Translations under genes and position numbers: made by a program | Shown: in pieces, positions 1-6,571 of the stretch | Layout: each line of letters opens with the position of its first letter | Numbering within the stretch: position 1 is the first letter of the stretch | Origin: a virus | Virus record (IMG/VR): IMGVR_UViG_3300013758_000002 | Location: 1 to 21,319 of that record | DNA length: 21,319 bases | Reading direction: 5' to 3' (one strand) | The notes under the pieces: model-generated | Databases searched by the model: none | What the model was told of the DNA's origin: nothing | What the model saw: only the letters and a program-made list of their open reading frames with translations

Positions 1-125
1 GTGCTGGAAGTGTTGGTGTTGCGTGTTCCTAGTATGTCACAACACGGGGCGGGTGGGTAGGGGTTTCGGGCGCGGTTTGACTTTTAGTTGCGGCGTCCCG
101 CATGAGGTACTTACTGACCGAACGT
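1..125. other. Non-coding left edge, no gene recognised
   Basis: No convincing gene is seen between the left edge and the stop codon of the resolvase-like gene. The stretch holds GAACGTTC, a perfect 8-bp palindrome at about 119-127, right at that gene's end, and an 11-mer at 1-11 that recurs at 496-506. I see no hairpin followed by a T-run, so a terminator for the early operon is not evident here. Confidence 0.5.
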
Positions 126-470
126 TCAGTTAGTTGATTTGAGGAGCTTCACAAGATCCGACAGGACCAACGTCACGTATTGGTCGCCGGCTTGTCCTTT
201 GCCCCGGCGTTTGTGGACCACGATGCCGAGTAAGGCCCCGTCGTTGGCGGCTTCTGTCTGGGCTTCGGTGACCCATCCGGCGAGGTTCATTGCCGCATGG
301 TTTTTGCATTCGACGGCGAGCCGGTGCCCGTGGTGTCTAAGCCCTCCGATGTCTCCTTTGTCGGCGGCCCCGGTTTTGACGCGCCGGTCGATGCGGTCGT
401 CAATCTCGGTGGCGAGGTAGTCGGCGATGAGTCTTTCAAACGATGATCCTTTGACCATGCTGCGTGTCAT
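126..470 (-). CDS. Holliday-junction resolvase-like PD-(D/E)XK nuclease
   Basis: A 114-residue protein with the layout of small phage and archaeal Hjc-type resolvases. A helical N-terminus contains an early glutamate (E12), followed by GDIGG with D40, then AVECKNH with the E54-x-K56 pair of the PD-(D/E)XK fold, and a basic stretch (HKRRGKG) before the final strands. Members of this family resolve branched DNA made during phage recombination and replication, which fits the RecT, exonuclease and SSB genes of the same operon. The ATG at 470 follows AGGAG with good spacing; a second ATG four codons in is possible. It is the last early gene seen in the window. The fold assignment rests on motif reading only; another nuclease of the same superfamily is possible. 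Confidence 0.75.
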   Translation of the reverse strand: MTRSMVKGSSFERLIADYLATEIDDRIDRRVKTGAADKGDIGGLRHHGHRLAVECKNHAAMNLAGWVTEAQTEAANDGALLGIVVHKRRGKGQAGDQYVTLVLSDLVKLLKSTN

Positions 471-601
471 TGGGTGCTCCTGGTGTTGGGTGTTGGTGCT
501 GGAAGTACGTTCTTTGGGTGCTGCTGACCGTCCAGAATCGTCTGGTATTCGTTTTGTGGGTCGTTGGCCGTATCGCTAATTTGAGGGGCTTAGATCGCCT
601 T
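467..601 (-). pseudogene. Possible lost C-terminal extension of the preceding gene
   Basis: The 111-aa gene at 602-937 ends at TAG (604-602). In the same frame, after AAG GCG ATC and a second stop (TAA, 592-590), about 40 codons stay open and end in a TGA that overlaps the ATG of the resolvase-like gene as ATGA. That overlap is the usual junction in this operon. The simplest reading is that the upstream gene once continued to the overlap and was shortened by nonsense changes. No normal start codon lies in the open stretch, so it is unlikely to be translated alone. Chance openness over 40 codons in GC-rich DNA is a real alternative. Confidence 0.3.
496..506. repeat. 11-mer repeat also present at 1-11
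   Basis: GTGCTGGAAGT occurs here, upstream of the resolvase-like gene, and again at the left edge, each within GTTGGTGTTG-rich sequence. The copy at 1-11 may belong to the upstream region of a gene beyond the window. No function can be assigned. Confidence 0.4.
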
Positions 602-937
602 CTACGCCTCCGCGCAGTCTTGGCAGGTGAACGGCGGCTGCGTGGATGCCATGTGCCCGAGTGGTTTCCGGGTCAGGCACTCAGCGCACAACCGCATCCC
701 GTTGTCAGCTTTCCCGCCAGCCTTCACCCAGAACTGCTCCCACGTGATCGCGGTAGGCGCCTGGGCTTTCGGGTCCTGCGCTGCCCTGAAGCAAGCCGTG
801 ACCACATCCGCGACGGGCCGGCCCTCAGTTGAGAAGCCTTCGAGGATCTTCATCACGGCCCCGTAGTTCCATCCCGGCCGGAGCGTGCGGATCGTGTAGC
901 TGATCGCTGATGCTTGTTCTTGGGTGAAGCTGGCCAT
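602..937 (-). CDS. Hypothetical protein with C-terminal zinc-ribbon-like cysteines
   Basis: A 111-residue protein of unknown function. The N-terminal 80 residues look helical and globular. The C-terminus has CAEC and CQDC pairs (about residues 83-107) that could bind one zinc ion, a common feature of small phage early proteins. The ATG at 937 follows GAGGAG with suitable spacing, so the start is well supported. It lies between the putative replication origin and the resolvase-like gene. The same frame stays open after two stop codons (see the 467-601 entry), so the protein may be shortened compared with relatives. Confidence 0.65.
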   Translation of the reverse strand: MASFTQEQASAISYTIRTLRPGWNYGAVMKILEGFSTEGRPVADVVTACFRAAQDPKAQAPTAITWEQFWVKAGGKADNGMRLCAECLTRKPLGHMASTQPPFTCQDCAEA

Positions 938-1017
938 TCTGCTGCTCCTCTCGGACTGCTCGCGTTTAGGTAGGTGAGATAGAAGATTTGTCTTGGAAGT
1001 TGAAGAGCAAAAACTTA

Positions 1018-1036
1018 CTAGAGCTAAAAGCTCTAG
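1018..1036. repeat. Perfect hairpin beside the iteron array
   Basis: CTAGAGC-TAAAA-GCTCTAG, a 7-bp perfect inverted repeat with a 5-base loop. It lies in a locally AT-rich stretch (about 961-1063), next to the tandem GTTAATG repeats and the GCTTAG iterons. It is not followed by a T-run, so a terminator is less likely than an origin-associated structure. Confidence 0.6.
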
Positions 1037-1064
1037 GTGAGTAGAGAGTGGTTAATGGTTAATG

Positions 1065-1153
1065 GTGCTTAACTTTCGCTTAGAAAGTGCTTAGAAATTT
1101 CGTAAGCAAAACCTAAGCAAAACCTAAGCGGGTGCTTAGAAAGTGCTTAGACT
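1065..1153. repeat. 11-bp-phased iterons, candidate replication origin
   Basis: Eight copies of a GCTTAG-type core lie on one side of the helix. Three direct units start at 1065, 1076 and 1087 (best form GTGCTTAGAAA). Three inverted units have AAGC ending at 1107, 1118 and 1129 (AAGCAAAACCT tandem). Two direct units start at 1132 and 1143. Spacing within each group is exactly 11 bp, about one helical turn. The last unit covers the stop codon of the initiator-like gene. An exact GTGCTTAG recurs at 1596-1603 and GCTTAG at 1564-1569, at that gene's start. Iterons beside an initiator gene, with an AT-rich flank and a hairpin, are the classic layout of a phage or plasmid origin. The function is inferred. 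Confidence 0.75.
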
Positions 1154-1563
1154 TTTTGGCACAGGTCACAGTCCGGATTGATGATGCCGCGATCGACGTG
1201 GTGCCGCTTGTGCGCCGATCTTTGGCCGCCGATCGACCCTGACTTCCGCTTCTCTTGGATGCGCTCTGATATCTCCGCGCTGGACGGGTTGTGCTCCAGG
1301 TAGTGGTGCAGCTCGAAGTGGCCTTTGCCGTGGTCTTCAACGAGTCCAGCGTCGATGAGTTCCTTGCGCGCCTTGGGGCCTTTCGAGTTCAGGTCAATCT
1401 CTTGCACGACGCCGTCGGATCTGTCCTCATTGGCGGTCGTGAGTAGGGTGACGTGGAGTCTGAACGCTGCGTCCGAGAGCCCCCGGATCTTCCGATGCCG
1501 GGGGTACTCGTTTGTCAGCGTGATGTAGGGTCTTGGGTCCTTGGATCTGGTGTCCTGGCTCAT
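1147..1563 (-). CDS. Replication-initiator / replisome-organiser-like protein
   Basis: A 138-residue protein. Residues about 10-85 read as a winged-helix domain (start YITLTNEYPRHRKIRGLSD, then AAFRLHVTLLT), like the N-terminal domain of phage replisome organisers and DnaD-like proteins. The C-terminal third is charged and basic (ERIQEKRKSGS), with a CDLC and histidines near the end that could bind zinc. An 11-bp iteron array overlaps the gene's end, and more copies of the core sit at its start, which supports origin binding and possibly autoregulation. The ATG at 1563 is 2 bp after the previous stop; there is no clear SD, and a GGCGG/CCGCC hairpin lies just upstream, so reinitiation is plausible. 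The role is inferred from fold and context. Confidence 0.65.
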   Translation of the reverse strand: MSQDTRSKDPRPYITLTNEYPRHRKIRGLSDAAFRLHVTLLTTANEDRSDGVVQEIDLNSKGPKARKELIDAGLVEDHGKGHFELHHYLEHNPSSAEISERIQEKRKSGSIGGQRSAHKRHHVDRGIINPDCDLCQKV

Positions 1564-1565
1564 GC

Positions 1566-2303
1566 TTAGGCGGCTACCGCCAAGGGGTATCCCTTGTGCT
1601 TAGGGTCATCCATGAGTTCCTCATCCCATGCGGCCGGCGGCAGCCATCCTTTCTGGCGGGCCATGCTGCGGGAGCGGGCCGTGCTGATCCTGCTTCGGTG
1701 GTCGGTCCCGACGCGCGGGCGATTCTCCAGTTCGATGTACAGCTTCGATACGGCGCGGGCTGTTGACGCCTGAACGGAGGTGTGAAGCATTGTCCTGTGC
1801 AGGCTGCTTGCGTTGACGCCGATCCTGTCCGCGACGTAGCTGATGGAGTAGCCGAGCCAGACGAGCCCTTGGATGCGTCGTAGCGTTCCGACACTGTCCA
1901 CGGATACGGCGCCGGACAGGGCTTGCAGTGAGGGCTTGACTGCCAATACTGCGTCGTGAACATGGCGCTCGACCCTCGCCCGCGGAGGCATGTTGCGGGA
2001 GGGGTCGCCGTAGATGATCTTGCCAATTGTGGCGTTTGAGACTCCGGCCAGCTTGGCTATGCGCTTCAGTCCTATGCCGTAGCTGGCCAGGGTTTTGAGG
2101 TGGCTGCGGACTTCGCTCGCGTCGACCCTCCCAGTGTCGTATCTGCCGTAGGCCTTCAGCTTCCGGCGGCGACTCTCCCTGGACGCTGCCGCATCTCCGC
2201 ATGGAGTGCATCGGCACTTGTCCAGGATGTACGCCTCTGGGGTTCCGTGCTGATGGTTCGCCCTCTTGTGGGTGCAGTCGATTGGAGTGCGCGCCGCGCT
2301 CAT
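1566..2303 (-). CDS. Actinophage zinc-finger/HTH DNA-binding protein
   Basis: A 245-residue protein. The first about 45 residues hold a Cys/His-rich segment (CTHKRANHQHG, then KCRCTPCGDAA) likely to bind zinc. Two helix-turn-helix segments follow: GIGLKRIAKLAGVSNATIGK (about residues 77-97), and a second one around SYVADRIGVNASSLHR. It resembles a common actinophage family annotated only as HTH DNA-binding protein; targets are unknown. A longer frame exists, but the ATG at 2303 overlaps the stop of the HNH gene as ATGA and has GGAAG upstream, so this start is preferred. Its place just before the initiator-like gene suggests a role in early control or replication. Confidence 0.75.
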   Translation of the reverse strand: MSAARTPIDCTHKRANHQHGTPEAYILDKCRCTPCGDAAASRESRRRKLKAYGRYDTGRVDASEVRSHLKTLASYGIGLKRIAKLAGVSNATIGKIIYGDPSRNMPPRARVERHVHDAVLAVKPSLQALSGAVSVDSVGTLRRIQGLVWLGYSISYVADRIGVNASSLHRTMLHTSVQASTARAVSKLYIELENRPRVGTDHRSRISTARSRSMARQKGWLPPAAWDEELMDDPKHKGYPLAVAA

Positions 2304-2890
2304 CTGGTGATCGCTTCCAGTGGCGTCGCGCCACGTCTGATGCGGGCGTGGGCCGTCCAGTAGCCGATACCCAGCTCTTGGCACCATTCGGAGAGCGACT
2401 GGGTCCGGCCGTTGAACTGAATGCGGATTGTGTGACGCATATTGACGGACTGCTCATGCTTTGTTGCCCACCGGCAATTGGTGGGCTCATAGTTCCCGTC
2501 ATTGTCGATTCGCTCGAGGGATGTGCTGTCAGGACGTTCGCCCATGTCGGCGTAAAAGTTCTCGAAGGATTCCCATCGCTGGCATATGCGAATGCCGCGT
2601 CCGCCATAGTTGGGCCAAGAGGGATTGTTGGCGTTGTTGCATCGCTGGCGCATTGCTACCCATGAGGTGTGAGTGGGCGTCCGGGTCATTCCATGGGTGA
2701 GTTTGACTTCCCGCTGGCGCTGGCGGTGATAGCAACCACATGACATGACCTGGCCGTGGCGCAGACGCGTCCCTGTGACGATTAGCTCCGTGCCGCAGTC
2801 GCAGCGGCTGAGCCATCCGCCGGTGACAGATCCGAGTATTTCCAGTCGCCCGTAGCGTGTTTGCTCGAGCGGCTTCTTAGCCTTTACCAC
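2300..2890 (-). CDS. HNH homing-type endonuclease
   Basis: A 196-residue protein from a GTG at 2890. An N-terminal domain has a CDCG and a CGC (a likely zinc site). It is followed by NYGGRGIRICQRW, FENFYADMGERP, LERIDNDGNYEPTNCRW and a KHEQSVN tail: the conserved core of phage HNH nucleases, with D and N of the beta-beta-alpha metal site in RIDNDGNY. The C-terminus (SLSEWCQELGIGYWTAHARI) looks like a DNA-binding HTH. Such genes are usually free-standing mobile elements. The GTG follows GGGAGAG with 4-base spacing; a longer frame to 3034 exists, but its extra 48 codons look unlike protein. The SD lies in a hairpin (separate entry). It sits downstream of the methyltransferase gene, next to what may be a gene remnant. 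Confidence 0.8.
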   Translation of the reverse strand: MVKAKKPLEQTRYGRLEILGSVTGGWLSRCDCGTELIVTGTRLRHGQVMSCGCYHRQRQREVKLTHGMTRTPTHTSWVAMRQRCNNANNPSWPNYGGRGIRICQRWESFENFYADMGERPDSTSLERIDNDGNYEPTNCRWATKHEQSVNMRHTIRIQFNGRTQSLSEWCQELGIGYWTAHARIRRGATPLEAITR

Positions 2891-2894
2891 GATG

Positions 2895-2922
2895 CTCTCC
2901 CAGTCCAGAGTGAGTGGGAGAG
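2895..2922 (-). promoter_or_regulatory. Hairpin that buries the SD of the HNH gene
   Basis: On the minus strand CTCTCCCA and TGGGAGAG form an 8-bp perfect inverted repeat with a 12-base loop. The 3' arm contains GGGAGAG, the SD of the GTG at 2890. Folded, it would hide the ribosome site. SD-sequestering hairpins are known for some phage homing endonucleases, where they limit or delay expression; that role here is inferred. Confidence 0.6.
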
Positions 2923-3080
2923 TGAGTTTTTGGGTACCATAGAGGCAGCCCCCTTCTTGCTTTGTCCAAGTGGCGGGTAAGGGTCCGTATGGTGTTTCCA
3001 GCACCTGCGGGCCTGGTCTATTATTCCACACCACCGGGATATTTGCATGTCCAGAGCATTGATTTTGAGTACTTGCGGCA
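2923..3080. other. Spacer between gene remnant and HNH gene
   Basis: This holds only weak open frames, none with protein-like composition or a good SD. It probably belongs to the HNH insert or to the decayed part of the preceding gene. I see no confident promoter or terminator. Confidence 0.4.
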
Positions 3081-3179
3081 CTAAGGCAGTTGTGGGTTAA
3101 CGGCCGTCGCCGGGATTGGCACGCCGTAGTTGCGTTCGAAGTCGGCTTTGTCCTTCAGGAACGTGGTGTACTCGCTCAT
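3081..3179 (-). pseudogene. 32-aa ORF, likely N-terminal remnant of a phage helicase-type gene
   Basis: The ATG at 3179 overlaps the methyltransferase stop as ATGA, so this frame was, or is, translated in the operon. It encodes 32 residues (start MSEYTTFLKDKADFERNYG, end NPQLP), then TAG. The pattern of FL..K, a Gly-containing loop and N-P-x-L resembles the first residues of SNF2/DEAD-like helicase proteins in actinophages, which continue with a PFQ..(I/V)..W motif and Walker A. Here everything after about residue 32 is missing and the HNH gene follows. My reading is a gene truncated during or after HNH acquisition. The alternative is a genuine 32-aa protein. Confidence 0.4.
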
Positions 3180-4834
3180 GCTGCCACCAGCGTTCCGGCT
3201 CCGGACAGTGAGAGCGCGGCGACGATGAACAGGTCGCGTGCGGCGGGCGGGGTTACGGCATTACCGGCCTGCTTGACCTGTTCCCGTTTGTTGCCGGTCA
3301 TGATGTAGCTCTTGGGGAAGGCCATGCCCGCGCTGATTTCGTAGGGTTCGAGCATCCGGAATTCGCAGTCCTCAATTTCGGGGACGGTCCATTCGGTGAC
3401 GGCGTGGTGTTGGCCGCCGGCACTGAAGGTTCCGAACGGGTCGGTGGTGGGTGCGTTTGATGCGGCCAGGTGCTCGGGTGACGTGCCGCGCATGGTGGTG
3501 ACCATGGCGAACCGGTCGGTGGTGGTGATCGTTGGGATCGCCTTGGACACGGGGTGCATCTGCCCGTTGCCGTAGTACTCCATGAGCATGTGACTCTTCG
3601 GGACGGTCACTACTGCGTTGGCGTCCCGGGTGGTGAGTGCCCGCATTGGGTCCGTCAGCGGCCGGGCGTCGTCGTTCCACGTCCCGCCAGCCGGAACCAA
3701 CAGTCCCGTTTCGTTTCGCGTGGTCTGCGTGCGCATAGCGGCGCTGGCTGGCTGAGCGTCCTTGCCATCCCGGCCTTCGACAGGCACCAGTAGGGCTTTC
3801 GATGCGGTGCCGTGGAGCGTCTTGAGTGGTTCGGTTGTCGGCCATGCCCTCATGTATGCGCCGGACTGACCATGCTGAGGGTGGCGTGGGTCGGCTGAGT
3901 CGTAGGTATTTCCGGCAGCTTCAATATGCATTGCCTTGCCGTGATAGCGCTGCAGTCCTGCGGAGATCCTGGCCATGGTCTTTGGCGCCAATCGCCCCGT
4001 GGTCACGTCGCCGGTCTTCTTGTCCTTGAATTCACGCAGCGGACGGTCACCGATGCGCTGGCCACGGAGCTTCCAGTCGATCGCGGACGCGGCAGGCAGC
4101 CAGCCGGGTTCGATGATGGCGTTGCGGCACTTCGTGTTCGGGCAGCGGTAGACGTACTGGGCTTTGTAGCGGCCCCACCGGTAGTTCGGGTTCTTCCACG
4201 ACTGCATGCACCGGACCGTCTCATCGCACGTCCCGCAATGAGCCAGCGGCATAAGCAAGTCGAAGTTCGGCTTGCGGTTTCCTTTGAGCCAGAACATCAC
4301 GTACATCCGGTCGCGGGACTGCGGCGCCGGGAGGCCGCCGAGCTGGGCGTGCATCGAGTTCATGTAGACGATGTGGTGCTCGTAGCCGAGCGCGTCCATG
4401 GCCATCAGCCATGCGTCGAACATGACCCATTTGGCGGCGTCCACCACGTTCTCGGTGATGATGAGCTTGTACTTGTGCCATTCAGCGAACCGGGGCACGT
4501 CCCACATGGTGGCGCGGGACCGGTCGGCGGCCTCGTCAGCGATGGAATCGCCGAACAGGTCATGCTGGTTGGTGACGCGCTTCTTGCCCTTGGCTACCGA
4601 GTGGTTGGTGCACTCCGGGGAGGCCCAGAGGATGTCTGAGGTGGCGATGTAGCGGGGGTCCGTGATCTGAATGTCAGCGCAGACGTGATCCGTCTCGGGG
4701 TGGTTGGCGTTGTGCGTCTCGATGGCGCGGGCCCAGTGGTTCAGGGCGGTTTTCACGGTGATGCCGGGAACATCGAGTGCGCCCGTACTGGATCCGCCGG
4801 CGCCGCAAAACATGTCCGTAAGGGTGAGACTCAT
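3176..4834 (-). CDS. DNA cytosine-C5 methyltransferase
   Basis: A 552-residue protein with the ordered C5-MTase motifs: I, DMFCGAGG (residues 7-14, SAM binding); IV, SPECTNHS, with C75 as the catalytic cysteine in P-E-C rather than the usual P-P-C; VI, ENV (128-130); VIII, QSRDR (172-176); and X, GNAVTPPAARDL near the C-terminus. Between VIII and X is a long target-recognition region with cysteine pairs (C200, C203, C231, C236; likely zinc) and about four imperfect 30-40-residue repeats built around P-x-x-T-(I/L)-T-T-x-(D/N). It probably methylates phage DNA, protecting it from host restriction; the target site cannot be read. The ATG at 4834 follows AGGAG and overlaps the upstream stop as ATGA. 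No cognate restriction gene is present. Confidence 0.92.
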   Translation of the reverse strand: MSLTLTDMFCGAGGSSTGALDVPGITVKTALNHWARAIETHNANHPETDHVCADIQITDPRYIATSDILWASPECTNHSVAKGKKRVTNQHDLFGDSIADEAADRSRATMWDVPRFAEWHKYKLIITENVVDAAKWVMFDAWLMAMDALGYEHHIVYMNSMHAQLGGLPAPQSRDRMYVMFWLKGNRKPNFDLLMPLAHCGTCDETVRCMQSWKNPNYRWGRYKAQYVYRCPNTKCRNAIIEPGWLPAASAIDWKLRGQRIGDRPLREFKDKKTGDVTTGRLAPKTMARISAGLQRYHGKAMHIEAAGNTYDSADPRHPQHGQSGAYMRAWPTTEPLKTLHGTASKALLVPVEGRDGKDAQPASAAMRTQTTRNETGLLVPAGGTWNDDARPLTDPMRALTTRDANAVVTVPKSHMLMEYYGNGQMHPVSKAIPTITTTDRFAMVTTMRGTSPEHLAASNAPTTDPFGTFSAGGQHHAVTEWTVPEIEDCEFRMLEPYEISAGMAFPKSYIMTGNKREQVKQAGNAVTPPAARDLFIVAALSLSGAGTLVAA

Positions 4835-5223
4835 CTCGAGCTCCTGAATTCGTCGGTGAGGATCTTGCACGGTTCGTGGGTGCAGCTGGCCCACAAGGTG
4901 AGGCCGTGGGTGTCGTCGTGCCAGTCGGAGAGTCGACGGCGGTTCGTCTCGTGGTCTGGGACGTCCATGTCGTCGTAACCGGCACTGCCGCAGTCGTCCT
5001 CGTGGTGGTAGCCGAGCGCTTCGAGGTCATCTTTGTCGATGTCAAAATCAACTTCGACGTCGACGGTCTTGGATGTTGAGAGTGTGCGGCCCTTCCGCCA
5101 CTGGTAGTCCCGGTTCCATTCCTCCCGCGGGAGTTCCCTGACGGTTTTCTCTTCCTCCCTTTTGGCGGCTTGGATGGTTTTGCGTATGGCGACGAGCTTT
5201 TCCGCCGGTGTCTGCGCGCTCAC
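4831..5223 (-). CDS. Hypothetical acidic protein
   Basis: A 130-residue protein of unknown function between the sliding clamp and the methyltransferase. The N-terminal 40 residues are a charged helix (KLVAIRKTIQAAKREEE), possibly coiled coil. The middle is strongly acidic (DVEVDFDIDKDD, then HHEDD). Two cysteines near the end (CTHEPC) could be a half zinc site. The GTG at 5223 overlaps the clamp stop as GTGA; the open frame upstream of it is arginine/proline/histidine-rich shadow sequence of the clamp gene and is not included. I do not recognise the family. Confidence 0.7.
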   Translation of the reverse strand: MSAQTPAEKLVAIRKTIQAAKREEEKTVRELPREEWNRDYQWRKGRTLSTSKTVDVEVDFDIDKDDLEALGYHHEDDCGSAGYDDMDVPDHETNRRRLSDWHDDTHGLTLWASCTHEPCKILTDEFRSSR

Positions 5224-6302
5224 TTGGGGAGCCTGACGGGCATGATGAGGTGCTGCAAGCCGGGGGCCCCGGTGACGAGGATTGGTTTGGCAAGGTTTTC
5301 TTGGAATCCGAAGATGATCTCCGGGTTGGGTGTGACGCTGATGGTCCATGCCAGGTATCCGGGGTTGACGGCGAAAACTACGTCGGTTCCGTCCGCTTTG
5401 CAGGGCAATGATTCTTGGCCTTGGGCGTCTTCCCCTGTCCCGGCGTCAATAACCATGGTGTCACCGGTGGTGGTGATGCGGACGGGTGTGTTGCGTTCGG
5501 CGACGAGTGAGACTCGGGCGAGGATCTCCGCGAATTCTGCCCGGTCCACCGTGATTTCGGTGTGGTTGTTTTTGGGGAAGAGTGCCTTGATTTTGGGGTA
5601 GTCGCCGTCGATGACAATGGAGGTAGTGGCCCGGTTCCCGGTGCGGATACCAATCAGGTTGCCGTCGGCGAGGACTTGCGCTTCGCCGGCCAGTGTTTTG
5701 ATGGTGTCGTTGAGCCATGATCCGCGGACGAGCATGTCAATGTCGTCCCCGGCGGGCAGCCATGGGATGGTGACCTCAGCCAAGCGGTACCTGTCGGTGG
5801 TGCGCATGGTCAGGTCGTTGCCTTCGGAGGTGAGGTGGACGCCTTTGAGGATGGGTCCTGAGTCGTCGGTGGATGCGGCGCCGATGATCTGGCCCACGGC
5901 CGCCGCGAACGTGTCCCCGTCAATGGTGCCCACGGTGGGAGGCAGGTCAGGCATGGGCGGGAACTCTGAGACGGGCATCGCGGCCATCGTGAACACGGCG
6001 GAACCCGCGGTGAGGGTGGCAGTTCGTTCGTCAACGGTGACGGTCACGGTTTTCTTGCCGAACTTGCGGATGATGTCCGTGAAGAGCCGGGCCGTGAGTA
6101 GGACGGTCCCGGGTTCGGTGACGTCGGCGGCGACCTGGGTGCGGGCCGATTTCTCGTAGTCGAACCCTGAGATGCGGAGCCCGCCGGTCTGCGCCTCAAT
6201 GAGCAGTCCGGAGAGGATGGGGACGGGCGGCCTTGGGTTGATGCCCTTGGATGCGAACTGTGCGGCGTCGGCGAGCGCGTCGGCGGTGAGACTGAATTTC
6301 AT
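5220..6302 (-). CDS. dnaN: DnaN-like DNA polymerase III beta sliding clamp
   Basis: A 360-residue protein, close to the usual 360-400 of bacterial beta clamps. The start MKFSLTADAL, the segment PVPILSGLLIEA (domain I), the central SGPILKGVHL and TTDRYRLAEV (domain II), and the end LIMPVRLPK all match the beta family; the last matches the LLMPMRL-type terminus. The protein would form a ring that tethers a polymerase to DNA and recruits partners with clamp-binding motifs. No polymerase gene is in the window, so it may serve the host polymerase or one encoded elsewhere in the phage. The ATG at 6302 overlaps the previous stop as ATGA; a long upstream open frame is arginine/proline-rich shadow. 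Confidence 0.92.
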   Translation of the reverse strand: MKFSLTADALADAAQFASKGINPRPPVPILSGLLIEAQTGGLRISGFDYEKSARTQVAADVTEPGTVLLTARLFTDIIRKFGKKTVTVTVDERTATLTAGSAVFTMAAMPVSEFPPMPDLPPTVGTIDGDTFAAAVGQIIGAASTDDSGPILKGVHLTSEGNDLTMRTTDRYRLAEVTIPWLPAGDDIDMLVRGSWLNDTIKTLAGEAQVLADGNLIGIRTGNRATTSIVIDGDYPKIKALFPKNNHTEITVDRAEFAEILARVSLVAERNTPVRITTTGDTMVIDAGTGEDAQGQESLPCKADGTDVVFAVNPGYLAWTISVTPNPEIIFGFQENLAKPILVTGAPGLQHLIMPVRLPK

Positions 6303-6571
6303 GCGGTCCTTCGTTCGGTGGTGGTGGCGGTCATCCATGCGGTACGGGCGATTTGGAGTTCTCCGGCGGCGTCGGTGACGTGGATTTCGACGGCCCGGAT
6401 GTTGCGGGCGGTCGCGTCGGTGTCGCCCCCGTACTTGGTGGCTTCGGCGTGATCGGTTTGTGCCCACCGGAGGCGGTAGTCCCATGCGTCTTTGATGCGG
6501 ACGGCTTCTTCGTACCGGTTTTTGAGGATCTGGGACTCGGTGGCGGGTGGCCGGCGGAGCGTCGTTTTCAT
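6299..6571 (-). CDS. Hypothetical small helical protein
   Basis: A 90-residue protein of unknown function directly upstream of the clamp gene. It is mostly charged helix (ESQILKNRYEEAVRIKDAW, then the segment to EIHVTDAAGELQIART), consistent with a helical hairpin or coiled coil. The ATG at 6571 overlaps the stop of the upstream gene as ATGA, and its own stop overlaps the clamp ATG in the same way, so the three are translationally coupled. A longer frame reaching 6853 is rejected because its extra N-terminus is shadow of two neighbours. Confidence 0.7.
   Translation of the reverse strand: MKTTLRRPPATESQILKNRYEEAVRIKDAWDYRLRWAQTDHAEATKYGGDTDATARNIRAVEIHVTDAAGELQIARTAWMTATTTERRTA

Noticed and set aside
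1113-1340. 75-codon minus-strand frame across the iterons
   Set aside because: Ser/Thr/Arg-rich alternative frame of the initiator-like gene; the repeats explain the sequence better.
1621-2607. Minus-strand frame of 328 codons across the HTH and HNH genes
   Set aside because: Different frame of two recognisable genes, Arg/Pro/His-rich, and no plausible start signal.
2884-3081. 65-codon minus-strand frame before the HNH gene
   Set aside because: No SD, composition not protein-like, and it overlaps the remnant and the regulatory hairpin.
3926-4639. Plus-strand frame of 237 codons opposite the methyltransferase
   Set aside because: Antisense shadow of conserved methyltransferase motifs; composition is Val/His/Arg-rich without any domain.
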